Shown here piece by piece: positions 1 through 10,638 of a DNA stretch of 35,182 bases. Under the pieces are notes generated by a model. It saw nothing but the letters and a program-made list of their open reading frames with translations. It was not told the DNA's origin and made no database searches. This DNA is from Butyriboletus loyo (taxonomy: Eukaryota; Basidiomycota; Agaricomycetes; Boletales; Boletaceae): NCBI GenBank assembly GCA_038093515.1, contig JBBPSI010000243.1, positions 1 through 35,182 of the forward strand, written 5' to 3'. How positions within the stretch are numbered: position 1 is the stretch's first letter; each line of letters starts with the position of its first letter. The position numbers were made by a program, and so were the translations under genes.

Positions 1-325
1 ACTCACCTTGCCTTAACCCCATCTGGCAGGCCCTGCTCCAAATTCCACTCCACTGCAGTTGCTTCCACCTCCTCAAGCTCCACTTCTGTCAGCTCCTTCA
101 TAACATCACCAACTGCCTTCTGATATACCAACAGTGCACCTGTGGATCCCAAGGTCTTTGTTGTGAAGGCAACGCACAGTCGAATGCTAGCACATAGTAC
201 CAAGCCACAAGTGGTCCACAACAGTTGCTGCGCTACACAAAGCACAGGCGAGATGATATCAAGGAGTTTCAACTTAATCCTCAACTGTTGCCAGCAAATA
301 GACAAGTGGTTAAAACTAGGGAATC

Positions 326-753
326 TGTTATGCTGGGCACTAACAACTAGAACTCTGAGGCGGCACTCAAGAGTAGCTGCAGGACTCTGGAGACGATTCT
401 TGGGCTGGTCTCAGACTATGCCTTAGTGCACACACTAAGAGTCTGGAGTGGAAACTAATTGCTAGCAGAGAGCTGTGTAGAACTAGATGGAGTGTTACTG
501 TACAAAGGTGGGGTTTATATACTACAAGGGTCTGCGCACAGACCATGGCCCCATCAGGTTGCGTGAGTCATAAAGACAAAAGAGGACAGAATACTCTAGA
601 GACTTCTGGAGTATGGGGAAAACAGCGTCCATGCGCAAGGAATGATAACTAAGCTAGAACGGCTCATACTGTTCAAAGGGAACTAGCGAAAGGCTAGGAG
701 AACTTAGTAGTCCAAGTGGTAGTGGGGAGAAAAAGTATACCACTACCATAACA
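326..753 (-). mobile_element. Solo LTR, family A, inserted in F1
   Basis: 428 bp, TGTTA...TAACA, with GAATC at 321-325 and 754-758. It is homologous to the LTRs of elements A and B in the minus orientation. It lies within F1 and is therefore younger than F1. Confidence 0.93.
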
Positions 754-1054
754 GAATCCTAGTCTAACCACAAGCCTTTATATATTGTACAGAGATGCGC
801 ACAGATCAAGCTGTGTGTGAGATGAACTACTATACATGGATAGACTACAGGGTTGACAGGGATCAGAAAGAAGAGAAGCACAACGGTGATTAACCATATG
901 AGGCATGGCGATCAAAAGGAAGAGAACCAAAGGGAGATTAAATACATGTGTCATGACGTCATAGAGTCTAGGCCTGGTCTAGGCCATGACATCATATGCT
1001 TAGTCAGCAAGGGATCACATGTAAGTTCCCACGATCATGTGCATTGAGTCACGT

Positions 1055-1556
1055 TGTTGCAAAGGCAACGCGCAGTCGAATGCTAGCACGTAGTACCCTG
1101 CCACAGGTGGTCCAACAACAGTTGCTGTGCTACACAAAGCACAGGCAAGATGTGTGATCAAGGAGCTTCAACTTAATCCTCAACTGTTGCCAGCGAATAG
1201 ACAAGTGGTTAAAACTAGGGAATCCTAGTCTAACCACGAGCCTTTATATATTATACAGAGATGCGCACAGACCATGCTGTGCGTGTGATGAACTACTATA
1301 CATGGCTAGACTAAAGAAGAGAAGCGCAACAGTGATTAACCACACGAGGCGCGGAGATCATAAAGAAGAGAAGTAAATGGAGATTAAATACATGTGTCGT
1401 GACGTCATAGAGTCTAGGCCTGGTCTAGGCCATGACATCATATGCTTAGTCAGCATGAGATCACATGTAAGTTCCCACGATCACGTGCGCTATGTCACAT
1501 GACCTTTGAAAGTAAAACGACTAAGTCTGAAGCAAATAAATGTTATGATTATAACA
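1055..1556 (-). mobile_element. Solo LTR, family F (copy F2), inserted in F1
   Basis: About 502 bp, from TGTTGC to ATAACA. Flanks are CACGT (1050-1054) and CATGT (1557-1561), a TSD with one CpG transition. The F1 sequence resumes directly after it. The shared promoter motif TGCGCACAGACC is at 1262-1273, next to a TATA-like run. Confidence 0.88.
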
Positions 1557-2250
1557 CATGTGACCTTTGAAAGTGAAAGTTGTCCAATCGACTAAGTTCA
1601 AAGTTCAAAAGTGTACAAATAAATGTGATGATTATAACAGTCTTCCCATAGTGGCCTTTGATAAGGTTGTTTACCTCTTCCTTTCATAGCTCTTGAATCA
1701 CTGATTTCGCTTTCCATGAGCAGCCAACCTTGATGCGACTGTGATTTGCCCCACTGCGGCATTGATTGTACAACCAGCCTTTATAGGCCTAATAATATGG
1801 TGAGTGATGCGCTGATGGACCTGACCTCTTGAGCAACTCACCTTTTCATGCGCAGCCCATTCTAAACCCTTGATGTCCTTCAAGAAGGAAAGGCGGTGGA
1901 GCTGGCAGGATATTGATGTAAACAAGTGTGTGTGCGCACTCCCCTTCATGCTCATCCACTGAGCCTTGGCATTTGTGAGGATTTGTAGCTCTTCTGTGGA
2001 AAACCTCCCATGATGTGGGCGGAGTGGTACCCCCTCAGCCCTGTTTTCTTTCCCTCCTTCTTCCCTGCCTTCCTCACTGCCTTCCTCCCCATCTTCTACT
2101 TCACTGTTGGAACTTGAGTCAGAAGCTCTTGAGCTTTCCTAGACCTCAGGAAAATTGTCCTCCTCAAAGAACTCATAGGTGCAGAATTGTCATCATCACT
2201 GCGGGTAGACATCATGAGCTCGGATGTGGTGGATGGGAGTTTTAGTGTTG

Positions 2251-2522
2251 TGTGCAAGTCCCTTGCATTCCTCCTCAATACACTATCCATGAAGCACCAA
2301 CACTCATATTTCAGACTGTTGTCCCTGTTGTCCTTTTAGGTAATTCAATACATATATCCTGTCTAGAACATCATTGCTGTCGGCTCCGATGATCTAGGCC
2401 CCTTTGCCGACCCTGAGACATCATGTCATGTCATGACATTCTGTCAGTACCTAGTATGGTGCTGTAGCTTCACAATAGTTCTTGTGTGCAACAGTAAATA
2501 CTTCATCTTGAATACCAAAGAC
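2251..2522. other. Short spacer between H1 and the KDZ remnant
   Basis: No convincing coding segment or repeat seen. It probably holds the divergent upstream regions of H1 (minus) and the KDZ gene (plus). A TGTCATGTCATGACAT run lies near 2424-2439. Confidence 0.4.
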
Positions 2523-2561
2523 ATGACAAATATGAAAGGGAGACCAGTCAAAGCTCCCAAG

Positions 2562-2987
2562 TGTTACACTGGGCACTAACAACTAGAACAGCGAGGTGGC
2601 ACTCTGGAGTAGCCACAGGACTTGTGAAGTGTTTCTGAGCTGGGTCTCAGACTATGCCTTAGTGCGCACACTAAGAGTCTGGAAGGAAACTAATTGCTAG
2701 CAGGTATCTGCGTAGAACTAGATAAAGTACATTGGAGTAAAGACCGAGTCTTTATACTACTGGGGTCTGCGCACAGACCATGTGCCCAATCGGGTCGTAA
2801 GGGTAAAAGACAAATGTGGAAGGAATACTCTAGAAGCTTCCGGAGTATGAGAGAAACTGTGTCCGTGCGCGGGAAGTGATGACTAAGCTAGAACGGTTCA
2901 TACCGTTCAAAGGGCACTAGCAAAAGGCTAGGTGAATGAAGTAGTCCAAGTGGTAGTGGAGAGAAAAAGTATACCACTATCATAACA
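2562..2987 (-). mobile_element. Solo LTR, family A, in the KDZ N-terminal exon
   Basis: 426 bp, TGTTAC...TAACA, with CCAAG at 2557-2561 and 2988-2992. Removing it and one TSD copy joins an open frame from an ATG at 2523 into the frame beginning MKQSTRG at 3017. Confidence 0.93.
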
Positions 2988-3539
2988 CCAAGAAGGTCAC
3001 TTGGGTCACTTGGAATATGAAGCAATCCACTAGAGGCTCCAAAAGCTCTTTGCTTCCCATAAAGCATAAAACAGAAAGCCCATCCAGGACAAAATCTCAC
3101 TCCATATCCTCTTCTCCAATAAAGGCTGCTGCCTCCACATCCACCACTCCAATTTCCCCCTTTTCTGAAGGCAACATGGAATTTAATGCAGGGATTGAGG
3201 ACTTTGAATTCATATCAAGGCACAGGCTCCCTACCAAGGTTTGGCACCCATTTCATGTAGATCTTTATGTCCCCTCACTTTTAACAGACCCAGAATGATT
3301 ATCTCTGCCAGTGGGTTAACCATAAGGATCAATATCTGCAGATCCTGCTGGATATGGATGCCCCTCCAGACCCAAGGAAATGCTCTATGTGTGAGGGGGA
3401 TGGCATATATAGATGCACTGATTGCTTTGGACAACCCCTGTATTGCACTTGCTGCTGCAGGACTAGACACTGCCAACTTCCATTTCATAGGATCAAACAG
3501 TGGACTGGGTCATTCTTTGAGACCTCATCGCTCCGCCTT

Positions 3540-3586
3540 GTGAGTATCATCTCCGCTGTTTCCACCTCACCCGCTGATGACTGCAG
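3540..3586 (+). other. KDZ intron (47 nt)
   Basis: GTGAGT donor, CTGATGAC branch-like site and TGCAG acceptor. Splicing joins SSLRL to AGLELHLGHGG without a frame change. Confidence 0.75.
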
Positions 3587-4009
3587 GCTGGCTTGGAGCT
3601 CCATCTTGGCCATGGTGGACATCCTTGCCCAATTGGCAGACCTGCCGCAGATATTGCAGATGGCCTCCCACTCCCCATGGATGATGGGGAATGGGAGGAT
3701 GAACCCTCTGGAGACCTTCCCGCCTATTTGCAGCATCCGCCAGGATCCAACTACCTCACAGTTGTAGATGTCACTGGAATACATTTCATCTCCATCAACT
3801 ACTGTGCATGTCCACAATCCATGGAGCCTCACATCCAGCTCCTCCAGGAAAGGCTCTTTCCATCTATGATAAATACCCCCAGGACTGCCTTCACATTCTC
3901 TGCATTGGACAACTTCATCAGAGATAATCTTGAATGTGGCACATCTGTGAGCAACTATTATAGTAAGCTCTGCAGGATCACTTCCAGCATATTTCCCCAT
4001 CTTGTCCCA

Positions 4010-4061
4010 GTAAGTTATGTCCTGTCCCCTCAGACTGTGCGGGTTGCTCATGATCCTCCAG
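4010..4061 (+). other. KDZ intron (52 nt)
   Basis: GTAAGT donor and CTCCAG acceptor. Splicing joins FPHLVP to DRYQDLLWVSRKW, a conserved KDZ stretch, in phase 0. Confidence 0.72.
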
Positions 4062-4240
4062 GACCGCTATCAGGATCTGTTGTGGGTGTCCCGCAAATGG
4101 TGACTTCTTAAGCTTATGAAGTGGGGGGGTATCGGGTATTCTGCAGATTTACCGCAACCTGGGGACCTTGCTCTCTTCTGTCCAACCTGTCCTCAGCCAG
4201 GGATAAATGTCCATCCTACTGCAGAAGATGATTTATCTGA

Positions 4241-4301
4241 GTGAGCCAGGCTCTCCATACATACTAATGCTTCCAATTCATTGAGTTGCACATTGCAATA
4301 G
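4241..4301 (+). other. KDZ intron (61 nt)
   Basis: GTGAGC donor, TACTAAT branch site near 4262 and GCAATAG acceptor. Splicing yields a DWKYSRTVIMDGNF reading, restoring the catalytic block. Confidence 0.75.
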
Positions 4302-4836
4302 CTGGAAGTATAGCCGAACAGTCATCATGGATGGCAACTTCAAAGCAGAACACTTGCAGGACAGGTGGGCAGATGACCAGGTCTGGCTCATGGATGGGTG
4401 TGGCTTTATGGTCACCCACACCCAAATCAGAATTATCTGCGGGCAACGAACCACCCATTAGAGATATGTGCATTGCAAATTTGGTCGCATCCATTGCTCA
4501 TATATCTGCTGAAAATGCAAATAGCAGTCCACTTGTAATAACCATCAGGCAATCAATCAATCTAATGCCAACCATGGAAACCTCAAATCAACTGGAATTG
4601 GGGCTGCTGCCTGTGCACGGCATGGATGTGTTATGCCACATTCCACGGTTGATTTCCAAAAGAGAGAGAGGAAAGTGATCTTTGATAAATTGCCTTCTGC
4701 ACCTTCTCACATGTATCACAGGCAAGTGAATATGGATTATACATTGGCCAACGCCCTTCAGTATAACATACAAGGAGCCCACCGCATGATCAGCTTCTAT
4801 GACATAAATTGCGCATACATGAAGAAGCTCCAACAG

Positions 4837-5263
4837 TGTTACAGTAGTGGTATACTTTTTCCATCCACTACCTCTCGGACTACTTCACTCGCCTAGTCTT
4901 TTACTAGTGCCCTTTGAGTGGTACGAACCGCTCTAGCTTAGTCATCCTTTCTCGCGCACAGACGCGCTTTCTTTCGTACTCCAGAACTCTCTGGAATATT
5001 CCTTCCTCATTTGTAGTTTCCTTCTCATGACTCAATTAGGAACCTGGTCTGTGCACAGACCTCCAGTAGTATAAAGACCCGGTCTTCATACCATGTACAG
5101 TATCTAGTTCTACGCAGTCCACTGCTAGCAATTAGTTCGCTTCCAGACTCTTAGTGTGCGCACTAAGACATAGTCTGAGACTTCTCCCAGAATCGTCTCC
5201 CGAGTCCTGTGGCTACTCCAGAGTGCCGCCTAGTCGTTCTAGTTGTTAGCACCAAGCGTAACA
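4837..5263 (+). repeat. 5' LTR of element A
   Basis: 427 bp, TGTTAC...TAACA. It holds a TATA box at 5070-5076, a presumed transcript start at 5102 and, downstream, a CTTAGTG/CACTAAG inverted repeat that could form a hairpin in the RNA leader. Confidence 0.95.
5046..5111 (+). promoter_or_regulatory. LTR core promoter of element A
   Basis: GGTCTGTGCACA (5046-5057), then TATAAAG (5070-5076), then ATCTAGTTCT (5102-5111), about 32 nt from the TATA start. The last block is the inferred RNA 5' end because it pairs with the primer site after the LTR. The first block recurs upstream of TATA in families C and F. Confidence 0.65.
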
Positions 5264-5265
5264 AA

Positions 5266-5275
5266 AGAACTAGAT
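5266..5275 (+). other. Self-primer binding site of element A
   Basis: AGAACTAGAT, two bases after the LTR, is the exact reverse complement of LTR bases 5102-5111. This matches the Tf1-type self-priming arrangement, where the RNA 5' end folds back as primer. Confidence 0.7.
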
Positions 5276-5304
5276 CTTCCTCTCACTTCTGCTTCCAGCA
5301 GTAA

Positions 5305-5661
5305 AGCCGCCCTCCCCTCTCGCCCAACATTTCCATCCCACGTTCAAGACACATCGGTCATTCTTTCCGTGTTCCCTCTCCCGAACCGGAACCCATCGTC
5401 GTTGACAACCCATCGCTGCCACACTCTCCCACCCAGCCAGACCCTCAACCCCAGTTTTACCCTCCGCCCCTGTCTGACCCCGAACCCTCTTACCAACCCA
5501 AGGATCAGGGTCAAGGGCAAGGAACAGAACCCACCCCTAGCAACAACGGTTACGACAGCGACTGGCTTGATAGAACCTCCCATGCCTCACCTCCTCCGTC
5601 CCCACCATATTATCCTCCTGCAGATCTCCCAGCTGACGAAGATGACGACGAAAGCAACGAT
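5305..5661 (+). other. Open Pro-rich extension upstream of gag, without ATG
   Basis: The gag frame is open for 119 codons before the first ATG. The translation is Pro/Glu/Asp-rich (for example FRVPSPEPEPIVVDNPS and DPEPSYQP) and is conserved in element B with in-frame length changes, as expected of translated sequence. A non-AUG start or splicing from a leader exon would be needed. Alternatively it is simply leader sequence with low stop density. Confidence 0.5.
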
Positions 5662-6657
5662 ATGTCGGACAAAAAGAATATCGTTCCGAAAGACTTCTCT
5701 GGTCTCAACGAAGATGCCTCACGATGGCTCCTCGCCATGCGCACCTATTTCAATGCCAACCAGACGGCATTCCCTGATGATGAATCAAAGATCAATGCCC
5801 TCCTCATGAAAATGAGCGAAGGAAAAGGAAAGACATTTTCAGAAGGATGGATGGCCCTCCTCTTAGACGGGCACCCCACCGAGCAACAAAAAGAGTTTTC
5901 TGCAGTTTGCGAAGACTTTCACCAAGTCTTCCATCCCTTTGACATAGGAGAGAGCGCCCGTATCGATCTGGGGAACCTCACCCAGAACAAAGCCAACCGC
6001 AAGGATGGCTATGACACCTACTTTACGGAGTTCCAACTCCTCGCCACAAAGTCTGGAATCGTCGATGAAAAGGCCCTCATAGAATGGTTCATCTGCGGTC
6101 TTGACCCCCGCCTCACCGAATCAGTCCTCTCTTGCGAGAAACCTCCTACCACGCTTGCCGGATGGGCAGAAAAGACATCCGCCTTCCACGTGCAACACAA
6201 GTGCATTGACGACCTCCACGCAGGGAAACACTATATTCCCACTTTCTCCTCTTCCTCCAAACCCGTGCCCCACCGAAGGGATCCTAACGCCATGGATGTA
6301 GATGCAGTCCGACTCACCCCCGTACAACGTGCAGAATACATGAAGCAGAACAAATGCTTCGTCTGTCACCAAGTCGGCTGCCGTTCAACCAACCATCCTC
6401 GCCCCCCTCGCAACGGGCAGAACTCCCAAGGACCGTCCTCCCGTCCCCCTTGCAACCCTCAGCGTGCACGCGCCGCAGTCGTCACGCCCCCCGAACCAAA
6501 GCCCTCCCCACTCGTTGACTACTTGTCCAAGTTGAAAGGTCAAGGCACCCAGCAGGAAGATGTCTTGAACGTCCTCAAGGCATGCTTCAACGAAGATGAA
6601 GAAAGGCTGCCCATTGCAGCAACCAAGGTGGCCGAAGCTTGGCCAAAGGATTTTTAG
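5662..6657 (+). CDS. gag: Gag (capsid/nucleocapsid) of element A
   Basis: 331 aa, open, starting at the first ATG of the frame. Residues about 10-160 form a retrotransposon capsid-type helical region (LNEDASRWLLAMRTYF, then YDTYFTEFQLLATKSG and EWFICGLDPRL). A basic Pro/Ser-rich tail follows, with one zinc knuckle-like motif at C232, C235, C240, H245. This is C-x2-C-x4-C-x4-H rather than the usual C-x2-C-x4-H-x4-C, and element B has the same order. Gag should assemble the virus-like particle and bind genomic RNA. The stop (TAG) follows GATTTT. The overlapping pol start, an ATG in B, is TTG in A (6639-6641). Confidence 0.92.
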   Translation: MSDKKNIVPKDFSGLNEDASRWLLAMRTYFNANQTAFPDDESKINALLMKMSEGKGKTFSEGWMALLLDGHPTEQQKEFSAVCEDFHQVFHPFDIGESARIDLGNLTQNKANRKDGYDTYFTEFQLLATKSGIVDEKALIEWFICGLDPRLTESVLSCEKPPTTLAGWAEKTSAFHVQHKCIDDLHAGKHYIPTFSSSSKPVPHRRDPNAMDVDAVRLTPVQRAEYMKQNKCFVCHQVGCRSTNHPRPPRNGQNSQGPSSRPPCNPQRARAAVVTPPEPKPSPLVDYLSKLKGQGTQQEDVLNVLKACFNEDEERLPIAATKVAEAWPKDF

Positions 6658-9600
6658 AAGAGAGGAAAGTTTCGACGTCTTCTCCTCTCCATACTCTCGC
6701 CCCTGTAGTTTTATCAAACCCCAATGGGCAATCTATTTGAGTTCCAGTATCCTTATTCGCGCATGAAGGGGGTCAAATTGTCGACACATTCGCCCTGGTG
6801 GACAGTGGCGCAAGCGGATGCTTCATAGATCGTGATCTAGTGAAGTGAAAGAAATTGCTGATGTAACAGCTACCCAAGCCACTCTGTGCTCAAAACATGG
6901 ACGGGTTGAACAACCAAGGAGGAGTAATCCGACACAGTCACCATCTCCGTCAGGATCAGAGAAACCGAGGAGGAACGGAGTTTCCTAGTCCTCAATATAG
7001 GAAGAGAAAACATGATCCTAGGATTACTGTGGCTATGAGAAGCCAACCCGGTAATAGATTGGGCCACTGGCCATATCAATCTCCCGGATCAAATCAAGAA
7101 GCCCCGACATGACTCCCCTCGGGCGATCGCTCAATGGTACCTGGTACGGTACCTAGACTTGGACCCAGACTCCAAGATTGCCAAGCTCTGGAAGAAGCGA
7201 GTAGACACTTCAGCAAGGGAAGCTTACCCCGTCAGAAAAGCAACCATCGCCACTGAGATTGCCACTCAGACCATCAAGGAGAAAGCGGTTCTCCCAACCC
7301 TGTTCGCTGCTTTTGCAGACGTTTTTGACAAGAAAAACACTGAGGAACTACCCCTGTCCCGATCTTTCGACCACGCTATCGACCTCGACAAAGACTTCGT
7401 TCCAAAAGTCACCAAGGTCTACCCCTTGAACCCGAAAGAGTCAGAAGCCTGCAAAGCTTTTGTCGAAGAACACCTCAAGTCGGGAAAGATCACCCCCTCC
7501 AAGTCTCCTCAAGCAGCCCCCTTCTTCTTTGTATCCAAGAAGGATGGCTCGCTATGCCCTTGTCAGGACTACAGGTACCTGAACTCGCATACCGTCAAAA
7601 ACATCTACCCTCTCCCCCTCATCTCCGACCTCGTCGACCGCCTCAAAGGCTCAAAGATTTTCACCAAGATGGATATCCGTTGGGGATACAACAATGTCCT
7701 CATCAAACCGAACGACCGCTGGAAGGCAGCCTTCATCACTCCTCAAGGGCTGTTCGAGCCCACCATAATGTTCTTTGGACTTTGCAATTCTCCAGCCACG
7801 TTCCAGGCTCCGATGGACCACATCTTCGGTGACCTCATGGCAGAAGGATGGCTGATTATCTACATGGACGATCTTTTGATCCATTCCGCCACCACTACCG
7901 AGCATGAAGCACGAACGATCCGTGTCCTGGAACGTCTTCGTGAACACAAGTTGTTTCTCAAACTGGAGAAATGTTCGTTTGACGCTGAAGAAGTGGAGTA
8001 CCTCAGAATGATGGTCAGAGAAGGTCAGGTCAAGATGGACCCCACTAAGTTGAAAGCCATTCGAGAATGGAACCCCCCGACCTCAGTGAAGGCAGTCAGG
8101 TCCTTCATTGGGTTCTGCAATTTCTACAGGAGATTTATTCAGGACTTCTCCCACATCGCGAAACCCCTTCACGATCTGACCAAAAAGAACTCCCTGTGGG
8201 CGTGGACTCCGGCTTGTGAACAGGCGTTCCAAGCCATCAAACAGTCCTTCCTCCGCCAACCCGTCCTCTTGATGCCCGATGTCACAAAGCCATTTGCTGT
8301 TATGATGGATGCCTCCCTTACTGCCACAGGAGCAGTGCTCATGCAGAAGGATGTCAATGGCGACTTACATCCTTGCGCTTACCTGTCAAAGACGCTCTCG
8401 CCCGCGGAGCGCAATTATGACATCTATGATCGCGAGTTGCTCGCAGTCATTCATGCACTAGAAGAGTGGCGACACTACCTGCGCAGTACTGGTCATCAAG
8501 TGGAGATCCTCACCGACCATAAGAATCTCACTTACTTTTGCCAACCCAACAAATTGTCCCGCTGGCAAGCCCGCTGGCTCATGTTTCTGCAGGACTTCGA
8601 CCTGCATTTCCATCACATTCCAGGTATGCAGATGGGACCCACCGATGCCCTGTCCCGACGAGACGATGTCGACACCTCTACCGACAACCAAGAGGTCACC
8701 CTCCTTCCCGAAAACCTATTCGCCCGGAAGATCGATGTCGCTCTCACCGAAAAGATTGCCGCCTCGACTCCCAGTGACCCGATGATCAAGCGGTGCATGC
8801 AGGCTCTCTATGAAGACTCCCCCCTCTTCCCCAAAATGAATGCTGGGGACTGGGACTTCGACGGTAAAGAGCTGTATTTTCGCAAAAAGCGCTACATCCC
8901 GGAGGCGGCTCATGTTGACCTCATTCAATCCCTTCATGAGAGTCCAGCTGGGGGTCATGGTGGTATATTCCGCACCCAGAACCTGGTGCAACGTGATTAC
9001 TGGTGGCCTGGCATGGCCAATCTGGTCCGCCGCTTCGTCTCTGGCTGCGCCATGTGTCAGGCGCATAAAGTTAATACCCATCCCACTATTCCCCCCCTCA
9101 CTCCTTTGGCCAGCGTGGCCTCTCGTCCCTTCGAACAGGTGTCGGTCAACCTCATCACTGGTCTCCCTCCCTCTTTGGGTTATGATTCAGTCATGGTCAT
9201 GGTAGACCATGGGCTTATGAAGGGGGTAATTTATTCTCCTTGCAACAAAGACATTGACGCGGCAGGAGTTGCCAAATTATTTTTCAAAACCGTCTTCCTC
9301 TGCTTTGGCCTACATTCCCGATGCATCTCAGACAGAGGCCCTCAGTTCGCATCTGCTTTCGCTAGGGAACTCGCAAGACTCCTAGACTACGACCTCGCCC
9401 TCTCCTCTGCCTGTTACACTGGGCGCTAACAATCAGAACAGCGAGGAGGCACTCTGGAGTGGCCTCGAGACTTGGGAGACGGTTCTGGGAGAAGTCTCAG
9501 ACTATGTCTTAGTGCGCACACTAAGAGTCTGGCAGTGAACTAATTGCTAGCAGATTGCTGCGTAGAACTAGATACTGTACAAGGTGTAAAGACAGAGGCT

Positions 9601-10629
9601 TTATACTACTGAGGTCTGCACACAGAGCATGGTCCCTAATCGGGTCACGAGAGCGAAAGTACAAATGAGGAAGTAGTACTCTAGAACGTTCTGGAGTATG
9701 AAGGAAAGTGCGTCCGTGCGCGGGAAGTGATGACTAAGTAGGAATGGTTGTTACTGTTCAAGCGGAACTAGCAAAAGGCTAGGTGAATGTAGTAGTCCCA
9801 ATGGTAATGGAGAGAAAAAGTAGACCACTACTGTAACACTGCCTACCACCCCCAGACTGACAGTGAAACCGAACGAGTCAACCAGGAATTGGAGACCTAC
9901 CTACGGATCTTCTGTGATGGTCACCCGGAATAATGGGCTGAACTCCTTCCTATGGCCGAGTTCTCCCACAACTCCATGACCCATTCGTCAACCAACGTGA
10001 TGCCCTTCTCCCTGATGGTCGGGTATGAGCTGAGATCATATCCTCCAATTGGAAAGACGTTCCTCCCCGCCCTCGAGTCCAGACTCTCGGAACTCACGGG
10101 AGCCCGAATGGAAGCTTTGGAAGCCCACGAGAAGGCACGACAATTGATGAAAGAGCGGATCTCATCCAAGTTCCGCCTGTGGAAAACAGGGGATAAGGTT
10201 TGGCTCGAAGGGCGCAACCTTCGACTCAGGTACCCGTCTAAGAAGCTCGCCCCAAGACGGGAAGGACCGTTCAAGATTGCACAGGTTGTCTCCCCTGTGG
10301 TGTACAGACTCCAATTACCACCGACCTGGAAGATCCATGATGTCTTCCATGCGTCGTTGCTGACTCCTTATCGCGAAACGGCGGAACATGGTCTGAATTT
10401 CACAAATCCTCCGCCGGAAGAAATAGACGGAGATGAAGAGTACGAGATTGATCGGATCTTATCACATCGCGGCTCCAAGGGACGCCGTCAATTCCTTGTG
10501 TCCTGGAAAGGGTATTCCGCAGCCGAAAACACCTGGGAACCAAACGGGAACCTGGTCCATGCACAGGCCTTGCTCAAGGCTTATAAGCTGTGCCACCCCA
10601 AGGATTTTCCCTCCCCATCTTCGCAGTAA
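6639..10629 (+). pseudogene. pol: Pol of element A (protease-RT-RNaseH-integrase-chromodomain), broken
   Basis: Compared with intact B pol, the protease part keeps DSGASGCF (about 6802-6828). It has TGA stops at 6738-6740, 6846-6848 and 7036-7038, each CGA in B, plus a nearby TAA and a two-base deletion near 6930-6940. From about 7100 to 9411 the frame is open through RT (YMDD at 7861-7872), RNase H (MDASLTATGAVLM, YDRELLAVIHALEEW) and the start of integrase. A solo LTR interrupts the integrase core at 9412-9838. After it come [13 protein letters not shown], a TAA at 9931-9933, the GPF module and a chromodomain (DEEYEIDRILSHRG, WKGYSAAENTWEP). The enzyme set would copy and integrate the element, but this copy cannot make it from one frame. 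Confidence 0.93.
9412..9838 (-). mobile_element. Solo LTR, family A, inside element A integrase
   Basis: 427 bp, TGTTAC...TAACA, flanked by CTGCC (9407-9411 and 9839-9843). It lies opposite in orientation to element A. Removing it rejoins SSA to YHPQTD across the integrase core. Confidence 0.95.
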
Positions 10630-10638
10630 CACTCGAAA

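Larger units (their letters stand above)
159..1639 (-). mobile_element. Solo LTR, family F (copy F1), interrupted by two later LTRs
   Basis: Starts TGTTG and ends ATAACA, flanked by GTCTT at 154-158 and 1640-1644. After removing the A-type LTR (326-753) and the second F LTR (1055-1556) with their duplications, about 541 bp remain, close to the 521-bp copy at 25847-26367. The TATA-like AT run near 777-790 reads on the minus strand, which gives the orientation. Confidence 0.85.
7..2250 (-). pseudogene. Host hypothetical gene H1 (remnant, runs off the left edge)
   Basis: Minus-strand coding pieces survive on both sides of an LTR cluster. The upstream piece (about 2110 down to 1698) has a Glu/Gly-rich acidic stretch followed by a segment beginning GRFSTEELQIL and rich in charged helix. 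The downstream piece (158 to 7) encodes a helical acidic segment containing VELEEVEATAVEWN and ends at a GTGAGT splice donor at bases 6-1, so the next exon lies outside the window. The GTCTT duplication around the F LTR rejoins the two parts. The start is unresolved: an ATG near 2215 is in another frame, and stops occur at the end of the piece at 1698. The composition resembles uncharacterised agaricomycete multi-copy proteins, a resemblance from memory only. No function can be assigned. It could have been broken before the LTRs arrived. Confidence 0.42.

Noticed and set aside
5243..5809. 188-codon plus frame spanning the element A leader
   Set aside because: Begins at a TTG in the LTR and is out of frame with gag over the capsid. 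The Pro-rich translation conserved with element B is in the gag frame.
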